Source: CAIKBL01 sp964555355
GTDB taxonomy: Bacteria; Pseudomonadota; Gammaproteobacteria; Ga0077536
NCBI GenBank assembly: GCA_964555355.1
Contig: CAZKRY010000003.1
Span: 62,001 to 126,000, forward strand
Direction of reading: 5' to 3'
DNA length: 64,000 nucleotides
Under the pieces are notes generated by a model, which made no database searches, was not told where the DNA came from, and was given only the letters and a program-made list of their open reading frames with translations. Of this stretch, positions 35,741-43,799 are shown piece by piece; the first letter of the stretch is position 1, and every line of letters starts with the position of its first letter. The translations under genes were made by a program, and so were the position numbers.

Positions 35741-36006
35741 GTTGACTTACCGGCTGGCTTGGTAAGAGAAGCGGCGTCGAAGTCTGAGAGCCGCCGTGGC
35801 GGTTTGCCGGTTCGGCTGGGTTTAAGTTTAACCATCCCATATCCGGTTGATGGATCTGAGCGCGGTACACGCCGTCGTATTAAGAGCCGAATTGACCCGT
35901 CGTCGTCCACGAACTCCACTTGCGTCCCCGGAGTCAGCTGATAACGCGCTCGGATCTCGGCAGGAATGACTATCTGACCTTTTTCAGTGAGTGTTGCGGC
36001 AGACAT
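35737..36006 (-). CDS. vapB: AbrB/SpoVT-type antitoxin, VapB
   Basis: An 89-residue antitoxin with an N-terminal swapped-hairpin AbrB DNA-binding domain (TLTEKGQIVIPAEIRARYQL) and a basic, proline-rich C-terminal tail that should wrap the VapC toxin. It normally represses its own promoter, so the operator is expected just to the right of 36006. It overlaps vapC by four bases. Confidence 0.9.
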   Translation of the reverse strand: MSAATLTEKGQIVIPAEIRARYQLTPGTQVEFVDDDGSIRLLIRRRVPRSDPSTGYGMVKLKPSRTGKPPRRLSDFDAASLTKPAGKST

Positions 36007-36167
36007 GGGCGCGCTCTTTGCTCGATTGATGACCAGAGCTTAGCATGCGCTTACTGAGTAAGCTGCCATTTCTCTGCGTTGAAACCTGTCTTATTGCCGC
36101 TCAAGTGTGTGGCTTAGGACGGGCTCACTCGCTCGACTCAAAACTAAACAGTCCGGAGATTTTGGGC

Positions 36168-36273
36168 GCGATATTGGGCAACGCGATATTGGGGACACCC
36201 ACCGTCCTTGGGGACACCCACCGTCCCCTCACCCATCGTCCCGAGGCTGGGGAGGGATTAGGGGCGCCCCTAA
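36168..36273. repeat. Cluster of short direct repeats and a palindrome
   Basis: The interval 36007-36404 has no gene I can support. Within it, GCGATATTGGG occurs twice (36168-36178 and 36183-36193), a 19-mer TTGGGGACACCCACCGTCC is repeated perfectly head-to-tail (36189-36207 and 36208-36226), and TTAGGGGCGCCCCTAA at 36258-36273 is a perfect 16-base palindrome. The tandem repeats look like a remnant of a mobile or REP-type element edge. A degraded ATPase gene lies just to the right. Confidence 0.6.
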
Positions 36274-36404
36274 CACGGAACGATTTTTCCTAGTCGAATC
36301 AAAGGATAAGTCCGGACCCAAAACCGCAAGACCATCCAGTTTGGATTCGATAAGGCTACGCCCGTCCGCGTACCAATGCTTTCCCGTAATCCGCAGTTGT
36401 GCGA

Positions 36405-36777
36405 AGCAACCTCTATCTCGAGCCTTGCCCACTGAATGCCCTAGACGTGCCCACCGCGGACACAGACCGATTGTGGCTACGCGGCGCTTTTCCCCGCAGT
36501 TATCTCGCCGGCAGCGATGATGAGAGCGCCACCTGGCGCGAAAACTTCAACTCCACTTATCTCGAAAGCGATATTCCGCAGCTAGGTCCTCTTGTACCGG
36601 CGGAGACTTTGCGGGTTTGCCCCAAGACTGGAAAGGGGCGTCCACCTCGCGCTCGAGGACCTGCAGCCGGCGAAGGCGTTTCTCGTCTACTCGGGAACGG
36701 AACGCTACCCGAAGGGCAACGGCATCGAAGCAATCGGCGTACATGACGTGGCGCGCGAGTTGGCAGCGTTGTCGTAA
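36405..36777 (+). pseudogene. DUF4143/AAA-type ATPase remnant
   Basis: One frame (about 36405-36620) encodes TDRLWLRGAFPRSYLAGSDD, then WRENFNSTYLESDIPQLG and VPAETLR. This is the characteristic middle of an ATP-binding protein with a DUF4143 domain. The run then breaks and a different frame (about 36628-36777) encodes VHLALEDLQPAKAFLVYSG and ends with TAA; this matches the C-terminal tail of the same family. About 200 residues between the two parts and the whole Walker-type N-terminus are missing. It is therefore a dead, internally deleted gene. The live VapBC pair beside it suggests a gene-turnover spot. Confidence 0.72.
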
Positions 36778-36877
36778 TCGCGCCGGTCGCTATACTCACC
36801 ACTCAGGCAGACGGTCGACCAGCCGGTTGTCCTTCATCACAAAAAACCAAGAGCAGCAACGCTGCCCGGAGGATCCC

Positions 36878-38104
36878 ATGCGCCTTAGCGTTCTGACGGC
36901 GCCGCTATTGTCATTCGCCATAGCAGCACAAGCCGATACACTCAATTTTCTGCAACTGCCAAACGTCAACGGTGAAGTCACTTATTCCGGCTACGAGAAG
37001 TGGATTGACGTTAATGAGTTCAACTGGAAAGTCACCGCCGATACTTCCTTTATCAAGGGCGGCGGCAGCTCGGTTGCCAAACCCATTCCCGGCGACTTTC
37101 AATGGACGCAAGGGATGGAACCCAGCGCAAACGCCCTGTTCGCGAAGATTGCGACGGGTAACGCTTTCGACTCCGCGACTATGCACGTCATAAAACCCGG
37201 GCCGACCAACGCCAAACCACCTAAGCCTTTGTTGAGTTTTGGCGCCACAGAACTGTTCATGACCCAGGTCGAACTCAACAGCTTCGACAGCGTCACGGCG
37301 AGCGGGGCCTTTAAGATAATGAAGCTTGAAATTGATCCGCAGGTTAAGAATAGCCCGGCAACGCAAGTGGAATGGAACATTGCCAGCGCTGTAGCCAAGG
37401 GTACCGAGTCGATCGCGCCGTCACCGAAAAACTCCACGCCCACGCTCATCGGTTCAGATGTCGCGGCTTTTTTGCGGCTTGATCAAAACATCGCAGGGAT
37501 GAGTGCCGCCGCAGGTTATGAAAATTGGATCGAAATCGACGACCTAGGTTTTAGTGTGACGGCCGAAGTCTCCTTCACCAAAGGTACAGGCGCGGCGGTC
37601 GGCAAGCCACAACCCGGAAGCCTGACTTGGGTACAAGCCATCGATAACACGTTACCCGTGACCTTGTTGAAAATTCTCACTGGTCAGTCGTTGACCGAAC
37701 CGGTCATCGAACTCGTGAAGAACGTCGGGGGCACACCAGTCACGTTCGCGCAAATCGCCCTTAAAAACGCCTATTTCACGGAAATCAGTCTTGCCAACGA
37801 AACGGTGTCCCAGTCGGTGGTGTTTGAAGAACTCATCCAAACGTTCTTTTCATTTGACCAAAACGGCAATCGGACCGGAGGGACCACTATCAGCTGGAAT
37901 ATCCCCTTGAATAAATCATCGGTCGGGGCCGCCAATCCGGTGTCCAGTGCACGGGGATTTGGTCCCGGCCTACTTCTTGGCAAGGCGCAGGGGAGTACAG
38001 ATTCGCCGCGAGAAGCGCCGGCGCCAGTGCCATTACCGGCGACATGGGGGTTGTTCCTTGCTGCCTCGGCGGTGCTTGGAATCAAGCGGCGCCGCGCCGC
38101 CTAA
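36878..38104 (+). CDS. Exported protein with two Hcp-like domains and a PEP-CTERM signal
   Basis: A 408-residue protein preceded by CGGAGGA. It has a Sec signal peptide (hydrophobic, ending AAQA near residue 19). Two repeats of about 170 residues follow: each opens with a strand, then GYEKWIDVNEFNWKVTA in the first and GYENWIEIDDLGFSVTAEVS in the second, then a helix-like ALFAKIATGNAF or TLLKILTGQSL segment and a long strand region. This order matches Hcp-family (T6SS tube, PF05638-like) subunits. The C-terminus reads APAPVPLPATWGLFLAASAV plus GIKRRRAA, a PEP-CTERM sorting signal. No other T6SS gene is present, so a secreted surface role is more likely than a phage-tail tube. The Hcp assignment is by pattern, not by search. 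Confidence 0.75.
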   Translation: MRLSVLTAPLLSFAIAAQADTLNFLQLPNVNGEVTYSGYEKWIDVNEFNWKVTADTSFIKGGGSSVAKPIPGDFQWTQGMEPSANALFAKIATGNAFDSATMHVIKPGPTNAKPPKPLLSFGATELFMTQVELNSFDSVTASGAFKIMKLEIDPQVKNSPATQVEWNIASAVAKGTESIAPSPKNSTPTLIGSDVAAFLRLDQNIAGMSAAAGYENWIEIDDLGFSVTAEVSFTKGTGAAVGKPQPGSLTWVQAIDNTLPVTLLKILTGQSLTEPVIELVKNVGGTPVTFAQIALKNAYFTEISLANETVSQSVVFEELIQTFFSFDQNGNRTGGTTISWNIPLNKSSVGAANPVSSARGFGPGLLLGKAQGSTDSPREAPAPVPLPATWGLFLAASAVLGIKRRRAA

Positions 38105-38119
38105 ACGCCAACGAGAACC

Positions 38120-38151
38120 AGGCGGCTTTCGCAATTAAGCGGTAGCCGCCT
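38120..38151 (+). terminator. Intrinsic-terminator-like hairpin after the Hcp-like gene
   Basis: AGGCGGCT and AGCCGCCT pair perfectly over 8 bases around a 16-base loop, and the hairpin is followed by TTTCCCC. It lies 15 bases after the stop of the Hcp-like/PEP-CTERM gene. The T-run is short, so termination strength is uncertain. Confidence 0.55.
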
Positions 38152-38329
38152 TTCCCCGCGATGGCACTCGGCGCTTGGTTGCCGCGTGCAATGACCTAAT
38201 CGATCAATACTCAGCGAGCGGCGCACCACTGCGCACGCCATCAAATCTTTCAGCTGAACTCAGTAGTACAGCGGAGATGACGCCGGTATCAAGAGTACCC
38301 TCCTCCCCAGCGGACCCCACCGAACCAAT

Positions 38330-39229
38330 CTACAACAACCCCACCTGCTTCAGCACCGCATCACAGCGCTTCTGCACATCCGCCGTGGCGGGCATCATCG
38401 GCAAGCGATGTTCGTTTTCGCTTAGCAAGCCCAATCGCTTCATCATGTATTTGATGGGCGTTGGATTGGTGTCATAGAAAACCGCACGATTCAGTTCAAA
38501 TAAATCGAAATGCAGTTTCCGTGCCTTATCTATTTGACCGGTGCTGACTGCGTTATACAGAGCGGCGACGCGCGCCGGATCCAAATTGCCTACCGCGTTC
38601 ATCATGCCGCACGCGCCGAGCATCAACATGGGATACGACAACTCTTCCAGGCCTACAAAGATTCTAAAATCTGGCCCGAACTCCGCTAAGCATTCGGTAA
38701 CGAATCCCAAATCATTCACGGCGTGTTTCATGCCGACAAAGGTTGGGATGCGATCCGCCATGGCCTTGAACGAATCCAACGTCATCGATACAGCCGCACG
38801 GCCGGGGATGTGATACACCATCAGCGGCAACAACGATCGCTTACCCAATTCAGCGTAATACTCAATCAGGCCGCGCTGCGGCGGCCGGATGTAATACGGC
38901 GTGACAATCAACAACGCGGCGACGCCGGCTTTCGCGGCGTGATCGGTCAACGCCGCCGATTCCGCGAGCGATTGCGAACCCGTTGCGGCGACAATCGGGC
39001 AGCGGCCGTTCACGGTGCGCACCGCTTCGTCGAGCAATTGATTACGTTCCGCAACCGATAAAGTCGACGGCTCGCTCGAGGTGCCATTGACCAAGATGCC
39101 GTGACCGCCTTCGCGGATGTGCCGGTCGACTAAAGACGCATAAGTCGCGTAGTCCACGTCGCCATTACGAAACGGCGTTATGATCGGTGTATAAGAGCCG
39201 CGCAGCGCGTTATCCGGTAGCGTGATCAT
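38330..39229 (-). CDS. DapA/NAL-family lyase or synthase
   Basis: A 299-residue TIM-barrel protein of the dihydrodipicolinate synthase/N-acetylneuraminate lyase family. The Schiff-base lysine is in FVGMKHAVND, and the catalytic tyrosine is in YHIPGRAAV. The family includes 4-hydroxy-tetrahydrodipicolinate synthase, but also hydratase-aldolases for aromatic breakdown (for example NahE-type). Its location in an aromatic cluster, one base overlapping the gentisate-dioxygenase-like gene, favours an aldolase or similar catabolic role; housekeeping DapA is not excluded. Confidence 0.85.
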   Translation of the reverse strand: MITLPDNALRGSYTPIITPFRNGDVDYATYASLVDRHIREGGHGILVNGTSSEPSTLSVAERNQLLDEAVRTVNGRCPIVAATGSQSLAESAALTDHAAKAGVAALLIVTPYYIRPPQRGLIEYYAELGKRSLLPLMVYHIPGRAAVSMTLDSFKAMADRIPTFVGMKHAVNDLGFVTECLAEFGPDFRIFVGLEELSYPMLMLGACGMMNAVGNLDPARVAALYNAVSTGQIDKARKLHFDLFELNRAVFYDTNPTPIKYMMKRLGLLSENEHRLPMMPATADVQKRCDAVLKQVGLL

Positions 39230-40353
39230 CAAGCGTTACTCGCGTGCCGGTTGGTCGCAAAGCCAACGCTGGAACCTAATATCGCCGCCTCCTCTTTGAG
39301 GCTCTCTTGCCACAGCAACGATTCCATCAGGATATGCAGTGGTTGATCTTGGATCGTCAACTCATACACCGGTGCATCGTACGACGCGTGGTTGTGCACG
39401 GCCCAACCGGGCGCGGAGACCATTAAATCGCCCGCTTTCCATTCGTAACGTTTTCCTTCCACCACGCTGTAGCCGCTTCCCGCAAAGTAATAGTTGATGG
39501 CCGATGAGACATGGCGATGCGGACGATCGATGATGCCCGGCGGGCGGATGGTCATGGTCGCGAAAAAATTCGGTGTGGTGCCGTTCGAGCGCCCGGTCAT
39601 CGGATTATGTAGCAGGTATAGCCGACGACCGACGTAGTCTTTACCGAGCGCGACTAACTTATCCAGGTTTTCTTTAACGCTCTGCCACGGCCAGTGCAAC
39701 GCTTTGGATTCCACGGACGGCGGGCTGATCAGCGTTTCATACGGCATTAATTGCGCGCCATCGGTGCCGATTTCGAAAGTCCCATAAGGGCTTCTACCGC
39801 GATGCGCGCGCTCGGGAGCTTCCTCCACTAGAGAGAGGTCGCCGGTTAGCGGTGGATCCTCATCGACCAGATGGACTTTCAGCATCTCAAGTAACGGCGC
39901 ATTCGAATACGTCAAACGCGCGTGGAGATCCGGGCTGTCATTCACGTGCCGATACGGCACATACGATGGATGGTTCCAGACATCATATTGGTTAAAAGCA
40001 ATTTGCCGCCCGCCGATGACGGCGCGGCCCGCGCCACGAATGCAAAAGTTCACCTGCGTTGAGTTGTGCCGAATCGGCGTGGTTTCTTCCCCCGGCAAAA
40101 GCACCTCTAACGTCACGCGCACACCCGGATTTAAACCCGGGGTCGCGGGGTTCGCGCTCGGGTGCACGAACTGCACTTGGCGTCGCCCGTTTGCGGGTCG
40201 CGGCAACGCGGCTAAGCGCTCTATCTCCATCTCGAATTGTTCGCGCGTAATCGTGACCGGCCACCATTCCGCGGCCGGCTTCCAGGACTCAGGGTCGCGA
40301 CCGCTCGCTGAAGCGCCGGTTTGGTCGAGAATTTTTACCGCCTTATTGTCCAT
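39229..40353 (-). CDS. Bicupin dioxygenase, gentisate 1,2-dioxygenase-like
   Basis: A 374-residue protein with two cupin domains. Domain 1 carries LLPGEETTPIRHNSTQVNF and domain 2 PHRHVSSAINYYFAGSGYSV followed by SAPGWAVHNHA. HRH-type metal-ligand patterns and length fit gentisate 1,2-dioxygenase and related ring-cleaving enzymes (including 1-hydroxy-2-naphthoate and salicylate dioxygenases). The reaction would cleave the ring of gentisate or a similar hydroxy acid using Fe(II). The start at 40353 has GGAG upstream. It is part of the leftward set with the DapA-like gene and the CMD gene. Confidence 0.83.
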   Translation of the reverse strand: MDNKAVKILDQTGASASGRDPESWKPAAEWWPVTITREQFEMEIERLAALPRPANGRRQVQFVHPSANPATPGLNPGVRVTLEVLLPGEETTPIRHNSTQVNFCIRGAGRAVIGGRQIAFNQYDVWNHPSYVPYRHVNDSPDLHARLTYSNAPLLEMLKVHLVDEDPPLTGDLSLVEEAPERAHRGRSPYGTFEIGTDGAQLMPYETLISPPSVESKALHWPWQSVKENLDKLVALGKDYVGRRLYLLHNPMTGRSNGTTPNFFATMTIRPPGIIDRPHRHVSSAINYYFAGSGYSVVEGKRYEWKAGDLMVSAPGWAVHNHASYDAPVYELTIQDQPLHILMESLLWQESLKEEAAILGSSVGFATNRHASNA

Positions 40354-40369
40354 GTCACTGCTCCAAAAC

Positions 40370-40930
40370 TTATCCGGTGAATTCCGGATCGAAGATCGAC
40401 GAGACCGGCGCACCGATGCCAAGACTATTCACCATCACGGCATGGCTAACATAGCGCGCCAGCACGAACAGCACCGCGACCGCTTGCTCAACGCCCAGTG
40501 CATGCACAACTTGGTTGAGCAACATTTCGCAATCCCTACCGTCGCGGGTGACTGCGGCGATCACAAAGCGCTGTACGTCGCACTCAAGCGGCGTCAACGA
40601 TGACTGAGCGTCCGGTGACAAGCGCTCGACATCGGCAACCCATTCGCGGCCGTATCCCGAACGATAGGCTAGCCGCTCGTGCTGATGCTTTTCGTACAAC
40701 ACCTCTTTCATCGTTGCGACGGTAAGGGCGATCAGTTCCACCAGCTTGAGATCAAGCTCTCCTTTAGACAGATCGGTGAACTCGATGAACGCCTGCAATG
40801 CCGCAGGTTGATGCGCCGTCGCCGCGAAAAATTCCCCGAGATAGCCTAGGCGTTGCACTTTAGCGCGTAGCGCAGCCGCGATTGCGGGCGGCAGATCTTC
40901 AAAGGTGAAGCGGGGAATGCGCCGCGTCAT
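40370..40930 (-). CDS. CMD-family protein, larger form
   Basis: A 186-residue protein of the carboxymuconolactone decarboxylase family. The core region LDLKLVELIALTVATMKEVL and ERLAYRSGYGREWVADVERL is seen; the CxxC of peroxidase members is absent, with YEKHQHE where it would lie. It is the first gene of a leftward operon beside a MarR regulator. It may decarboxylate or isomerise an aromatic ring-cleavage product. It is the second of three CMD-family genes here. Confidence 0.82.
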   Translation of the reverse strand: MTRRIPRFTFEDLPPAIAAALRAKVQRLGYLGEFFAATAHQPAALQAFIEFTDLSKGELDLKLVELIALTVATMKEVLYEKHQHERLAYRSGYGREWVADVERLSPDAQSSLTPLECDVQRFVIAAVTRDGRDCEMLLNQVVHALGVEQAVAVLFVLARYVSHAVMVNSLGIGAPVSSIFDPEFTG

Positions 40931-40978
40931 GAGGTAATTACTTTGCTTCCTAAGTACTTTGGAATATTATCCGGGCAA
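40931..40978. promoter_or_regulatory. Divergent promoter region with repeat, possible MarR operator
   Basis: The 48-base gap separates the leftward CMD gene from the rightward marR-type gene. It holds the palindrome AAGTACTT (40952-40959) and two copies of TACTTTG (40939-40945 and 40955-40961) spaced 16 bases apart. MarR-family repressors commonly bind such imperfect repeats between divergent genes. No -35/-10 pair was assigned with confidence. Confidence 0.4.
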
Positions 40979-41533
40979 ATGACAAAAGACCACCCCGTCC
41001 GAAACTTTCCACTCGAGGCGAGCGTGGGCGCCGCGATTCGCCTGACTCACCTTGCGTATGCCCAAGATTTGCAGAACTACCTGGTCAACCACGAGATCTC
41101 AGTGGGTATGTGGTTTTATTTGCGCGCGCTGTGGGAAGAAGACGGTTTGACCCAAAAAGAGTTGAGTCGGCGCGTGGGCTCGACAGAACCCACTACCGCG
41201 CAACAGCTGGTGAACATGGAGAAGCAGGGTTACATCGCGCGCCGCCGCTCCACGCAAGACAAACGTTCGAGTCACGTTCATTTGACCGCCGCGGGTCGTA
41301 AACTGCGTGAACGATTGTTGCCTTACGCGGTGGAGGTTAATACCACCGCGCTGGACGGAATAAGCAAATCGGAAATTCGTCAATTGAGAGAAATATTGAA
41401 CAGAATCCGAGAGAATTTGACGCGACGACAACGCGCGCGTGAAGAGACCGCGGCGCTGGAATCAGACCTTGGCGTAAGCCGCCGGGTGAAACTCGTACGG
41501 TTACGTCCGCATCAATCTAGGAGCAATGCATGA
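40979..41533 (+). CDS. MarR-family transcriptional regulator
   Basis: A 184-residue winged-helix regulator. The DNA-binding region is TQKELSRRVGSTEPTTAQQL, and the wing follows in ARRRSTQDKRSSHVHLTAAG. It is divergent from the CMD/gentisate-dioxygenase set and overlaps the SDR gene downstream by four bases, so it should control both arms in response to an aromatic acid. The start at 40979 is chosen over a TTG at 40943. Effector unknown. Confidence 0.9.
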   Translation: MTKDHPVRNFPLEASVGAAIRLTHLAYAQDLQNYLVNHEISVGMWFYLRALWEEDGLTQKELSRRVGSTEPTTAQQLVNMEKQGYIARRRSTQDKRSSHVHLTAAGRKLRERLLPYAVEVNTTALDGISKSEIRQLREILNRIRENLTRRQRAREETAALESDLGVSRRVKLVRLRPHQSRSNA

Positions 41534-42297
41534 GCGCCGGATTTGAACTCAACGATCACGTTGTCGTTATCACGGGCGCCGGCCAAGGGATTGGGCGCGC
41601 GTACGCCCATGCCTTTGCGGACGCCGGCGCAATTCCGGTGATTGCCGATGTCAATGCGGCGGCGGGCGAAAAGGTCGCTGGCGAAATTCGCGCCAACGGT
41701 CAGCGGGCTGACGCGGTTGCAGTTGATATCAGTCACGCCGATTCGGTCGCTTCGTTAATTTCGGCAGTCACGAGCAAGCACGGCCGCATTGATACGCTCA
41801 TTAATAATGCCTCGATTTTCTCGACCATCGTCATGCGCCCTTTCACCGAAATTCCCTTGGATGAATGGGAACGGGTACTGCGCGTTAATATCACCGGCAC
41901 TTTTCTGATGTCGCGCGCGGTCGTGCCAGCCATGAAAGCGCGCGGTCGTGGGCGAATTATTAACGTATCGTCGGCAGCGGTAACCATGGGCCGACCGAAT
42001 TATTTGCATTACACAACCTCAAAAGCTGGTGTCATCGGCATGACGCGTAGCATGGCGCGCGAGTTGGGTGCTGCTGGCATTACCGTCAATGCGATCTTGC
42101 CTGGCGCCACCGACACAGAAATCGAACGCGCTACCGTCACGCCGCAACAGAAAGCGGCGATGATCGCGATGCGCGCCGTCCCCCGCGAAGAGACGCCGCA
42201 GGATTTGGTCGGTATGGCGCTGTTTTTAGCCTCTGACGCGAGCGCATTCGTTACTGGCCAGTCGCTGACCATCGATGGCGGACTCACTTTTTTATGA
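41530..42297 (+). CDS. SDR-family oxidoreductase
   Basis: A 255-residue short-chain dehydrogenase/reductase with the cofactor motif TGAGQGIG, LINNAS, and catalytic Tyr/Lys in YLHYTTSKAG. The C-terminal VTGQSLTIDGG block is typical. Overlapping ATGA joints on both sides tie it to marR and to the aldehyde dehydrogenase. An alcohol-to-aldehyde step followed by ALDH would be logical in an aromatic side-chain pathway, which is inference. Confidence 0.93.
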   Translation: MSAGFELNDHVVVITGAGQGIGRAYAHAFADAGAIPVIADVNAAAGEKVAGEIRANGQRADAVAVDISHADSVASLISAVTSKHGRIDTLINNASIFSTIVMRPFTEIPLDEWERVLRVNITGTFLMSRAVVPAMKARGRGRIINVSSAAVTMGRPNYLHYTTSKAGVIGMTRSMARELGAAGITVNAILPGATDTEIERATVTPQQKAAMIAMRAVPREETPQDLVGMALFLASDASAFVTGQSLTIDGGLTFL

Positions 42298-43766
42298 GTA
42301 CTTCCGTCGCTAATCAATATTCCGTACTGCCGACTCGCCGTGACCTTTTTTATGGCGGCCAGTGGCATGCCGCGCGCGGTGGTTACACGCAAACCGTAAA
42401 CCCGGCGAACCAAGATGATCTCGGCCCCGTAGCGAACGCAAATGCATCCGATGTAGATGCGGCCGCGCGCGCAGCGCATGCGGCATTCAAACTGTGGCGT
42501 GACGTAAAGCCCGTCGAACGCGCAGCGATGTTGCGCGCTTTAGCGACGAAAGTACGCGCGGCGGCGGATGAGTTTGCAATGATCGATGCAATCAACTGCG
42601 GCAACCCCGTGCGGGAAATGACGAAAGACGCCATCATTGCCGCTGCGCAAATTGACTATTACGCCGGCCTGGTACACGAACTTAAAGGTGACACCTTGCC
42701 GATGGGACCTGGTGCCTTGAACTACTCAGTGCGTGAACCACTCGGAGTCGTTGCGCGGCTCGTCGCGTACAACCATCCGCTGATGTTTCTGGCGGGCAAA
42801 CTTGCACCTGTTATCGCTGCCGGTAACAGCGTCATCATGAAACCGCCTACGCAAGCACCACTGTCTGGTTATCGCTTGGCGGAGATGGTGAGTGAAGTAT
42901 TGCCGGCGGGCGTCGTGAACTTTTTGACCGGTGAAAAGGAATGTGGCGAAGCCTTGGTGGCGCATCCTTTGGTGCGCAAGGTTGCACTAATCGGCTCGAT
43001 TCCCACTGGTATTGCGATTCTAAAAGGCGCCGCGGAGAAAGTAATGCCGGTCACCTTGGAGTTGGGTGGCAAGAATCCCCTTGTGATTTATCCGGATGCA
43101 GATATCTCCAAAGCCATCGCGGGGGCTGTCAATGGCATGAATTTCTGGTGGGCGGGTCAGTCCTGTGGCTCAACCACGCGTTGTTTTGTGCATCGGTCGG
43201 TGTATCCCCAAGTAATCTCAGGCATCGCAACTTTGATTCCGAAACTTCACCGGTGTGGAGATCCGACGGATTTCGAAACGACGATGGGATGTTTAATTTC
43301 GGAGCCGCAATTCAACAAGGTCATGCACTATATCGATTCCGCGCGCGCGGATGGCGCACGGTTGGTCTGTGGTGGTAAGCGCCCGGATAATCCTAATCTT
43401 GCGCGCGGTTGGTTTGTAGAGCCGACGGTATTCGCAGATGTCACACCAGACATGCGCTTGTTTCGCGAAGAAGTATTCGGTCCCATCCTCGCCATAATTC
43501 CGTGGGAAGATGAAGAATCGTTGTTTGAGCAAGTAAACAGCCTCGACTACGGCTTGACCGCTTCCGTGTGGACGCGAGATTTAACTCAAGCGCATCGCGC
43601 TGCGGCGCGAATCGAAGCGGGCTACGTATGGATTAATCACACCAGCGCGCATTTTCTCGGCGCGGACTTCGGTGGCTACAAAAAATCAGGTATCGGCCGT
43701 GAAGAAGGGCTAGCGGAAATGATGGCTTATACCCAAACCAAAAATATTCATGTCCTACTCAATTAA
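42294..43766 (+). CDS. NAD(P)-dependent aldehyde dehydrogenase
   Basis: A 490-residue ALDH. Catalytic Glu in VTLELGGKNP and nucleophilic Cys in FWWAGQSCGSTTR are present, as is the C-terminal KKSGIGREEGLAEM block. It should oxidise an aldehyde to the acid. Translational coupling to the SDR gene, and the neighbouring aromatic transporter and oxygenase, fit an aromatic aldehyde such as salicylaldehyde; the substrate is not proven. Confidence 0.95.
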   Translation: MSTSVANQYSVLPTRRDLFYGGQWHAARGGYTQTVNPANQDDLGPVANANASDVDAAARAAHAAFKLWRDVKPVERAAMLRALATKVRAAADEFAMIDAINCGNPVREMTKDAIIAAAQIDYYAGLVHELKGDTLPMGPGALNYSVREPLGVVARLVAYNHPLMFLAGKLAPVIAAGNSVIMKPPTQAPLSGYRLAEMVSEVLPAGVVNFLTGEKECGEALVAHPLVRKVALIGSIPTGIAILKGAAEKVMPVTLELGGKNPLVIYPDADISKAIAGAVNGMNFWWAGQSCGSTTRCFVHRSVYPQVISGIATLIPKLHRCGDPTDFETTMGCLISEPQFNKVMHYIDSARADGARLVCGGKRPDNPNLARGWFVEPTVFADVTPDMRLFREEVFGPILAIIPWEDEESLFEQVNSLDYGLTASVWTRDLTQAHRAAARIEAGYVWINHTSAHFLGADFGGYKKSGIGREEGLAEMMAYTQTKNIHVLLN

Positions 43767-43799
43767 GGTCAAATTTCAAGTTAACCAGGGCAAAACATC

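Noticed and set aside
38330..39229. Calling the DapA-family gene housekeeping lysine biosynthesis
   Set aside because: Context is catabolic and the family is functionally broad; only the family is claimed.
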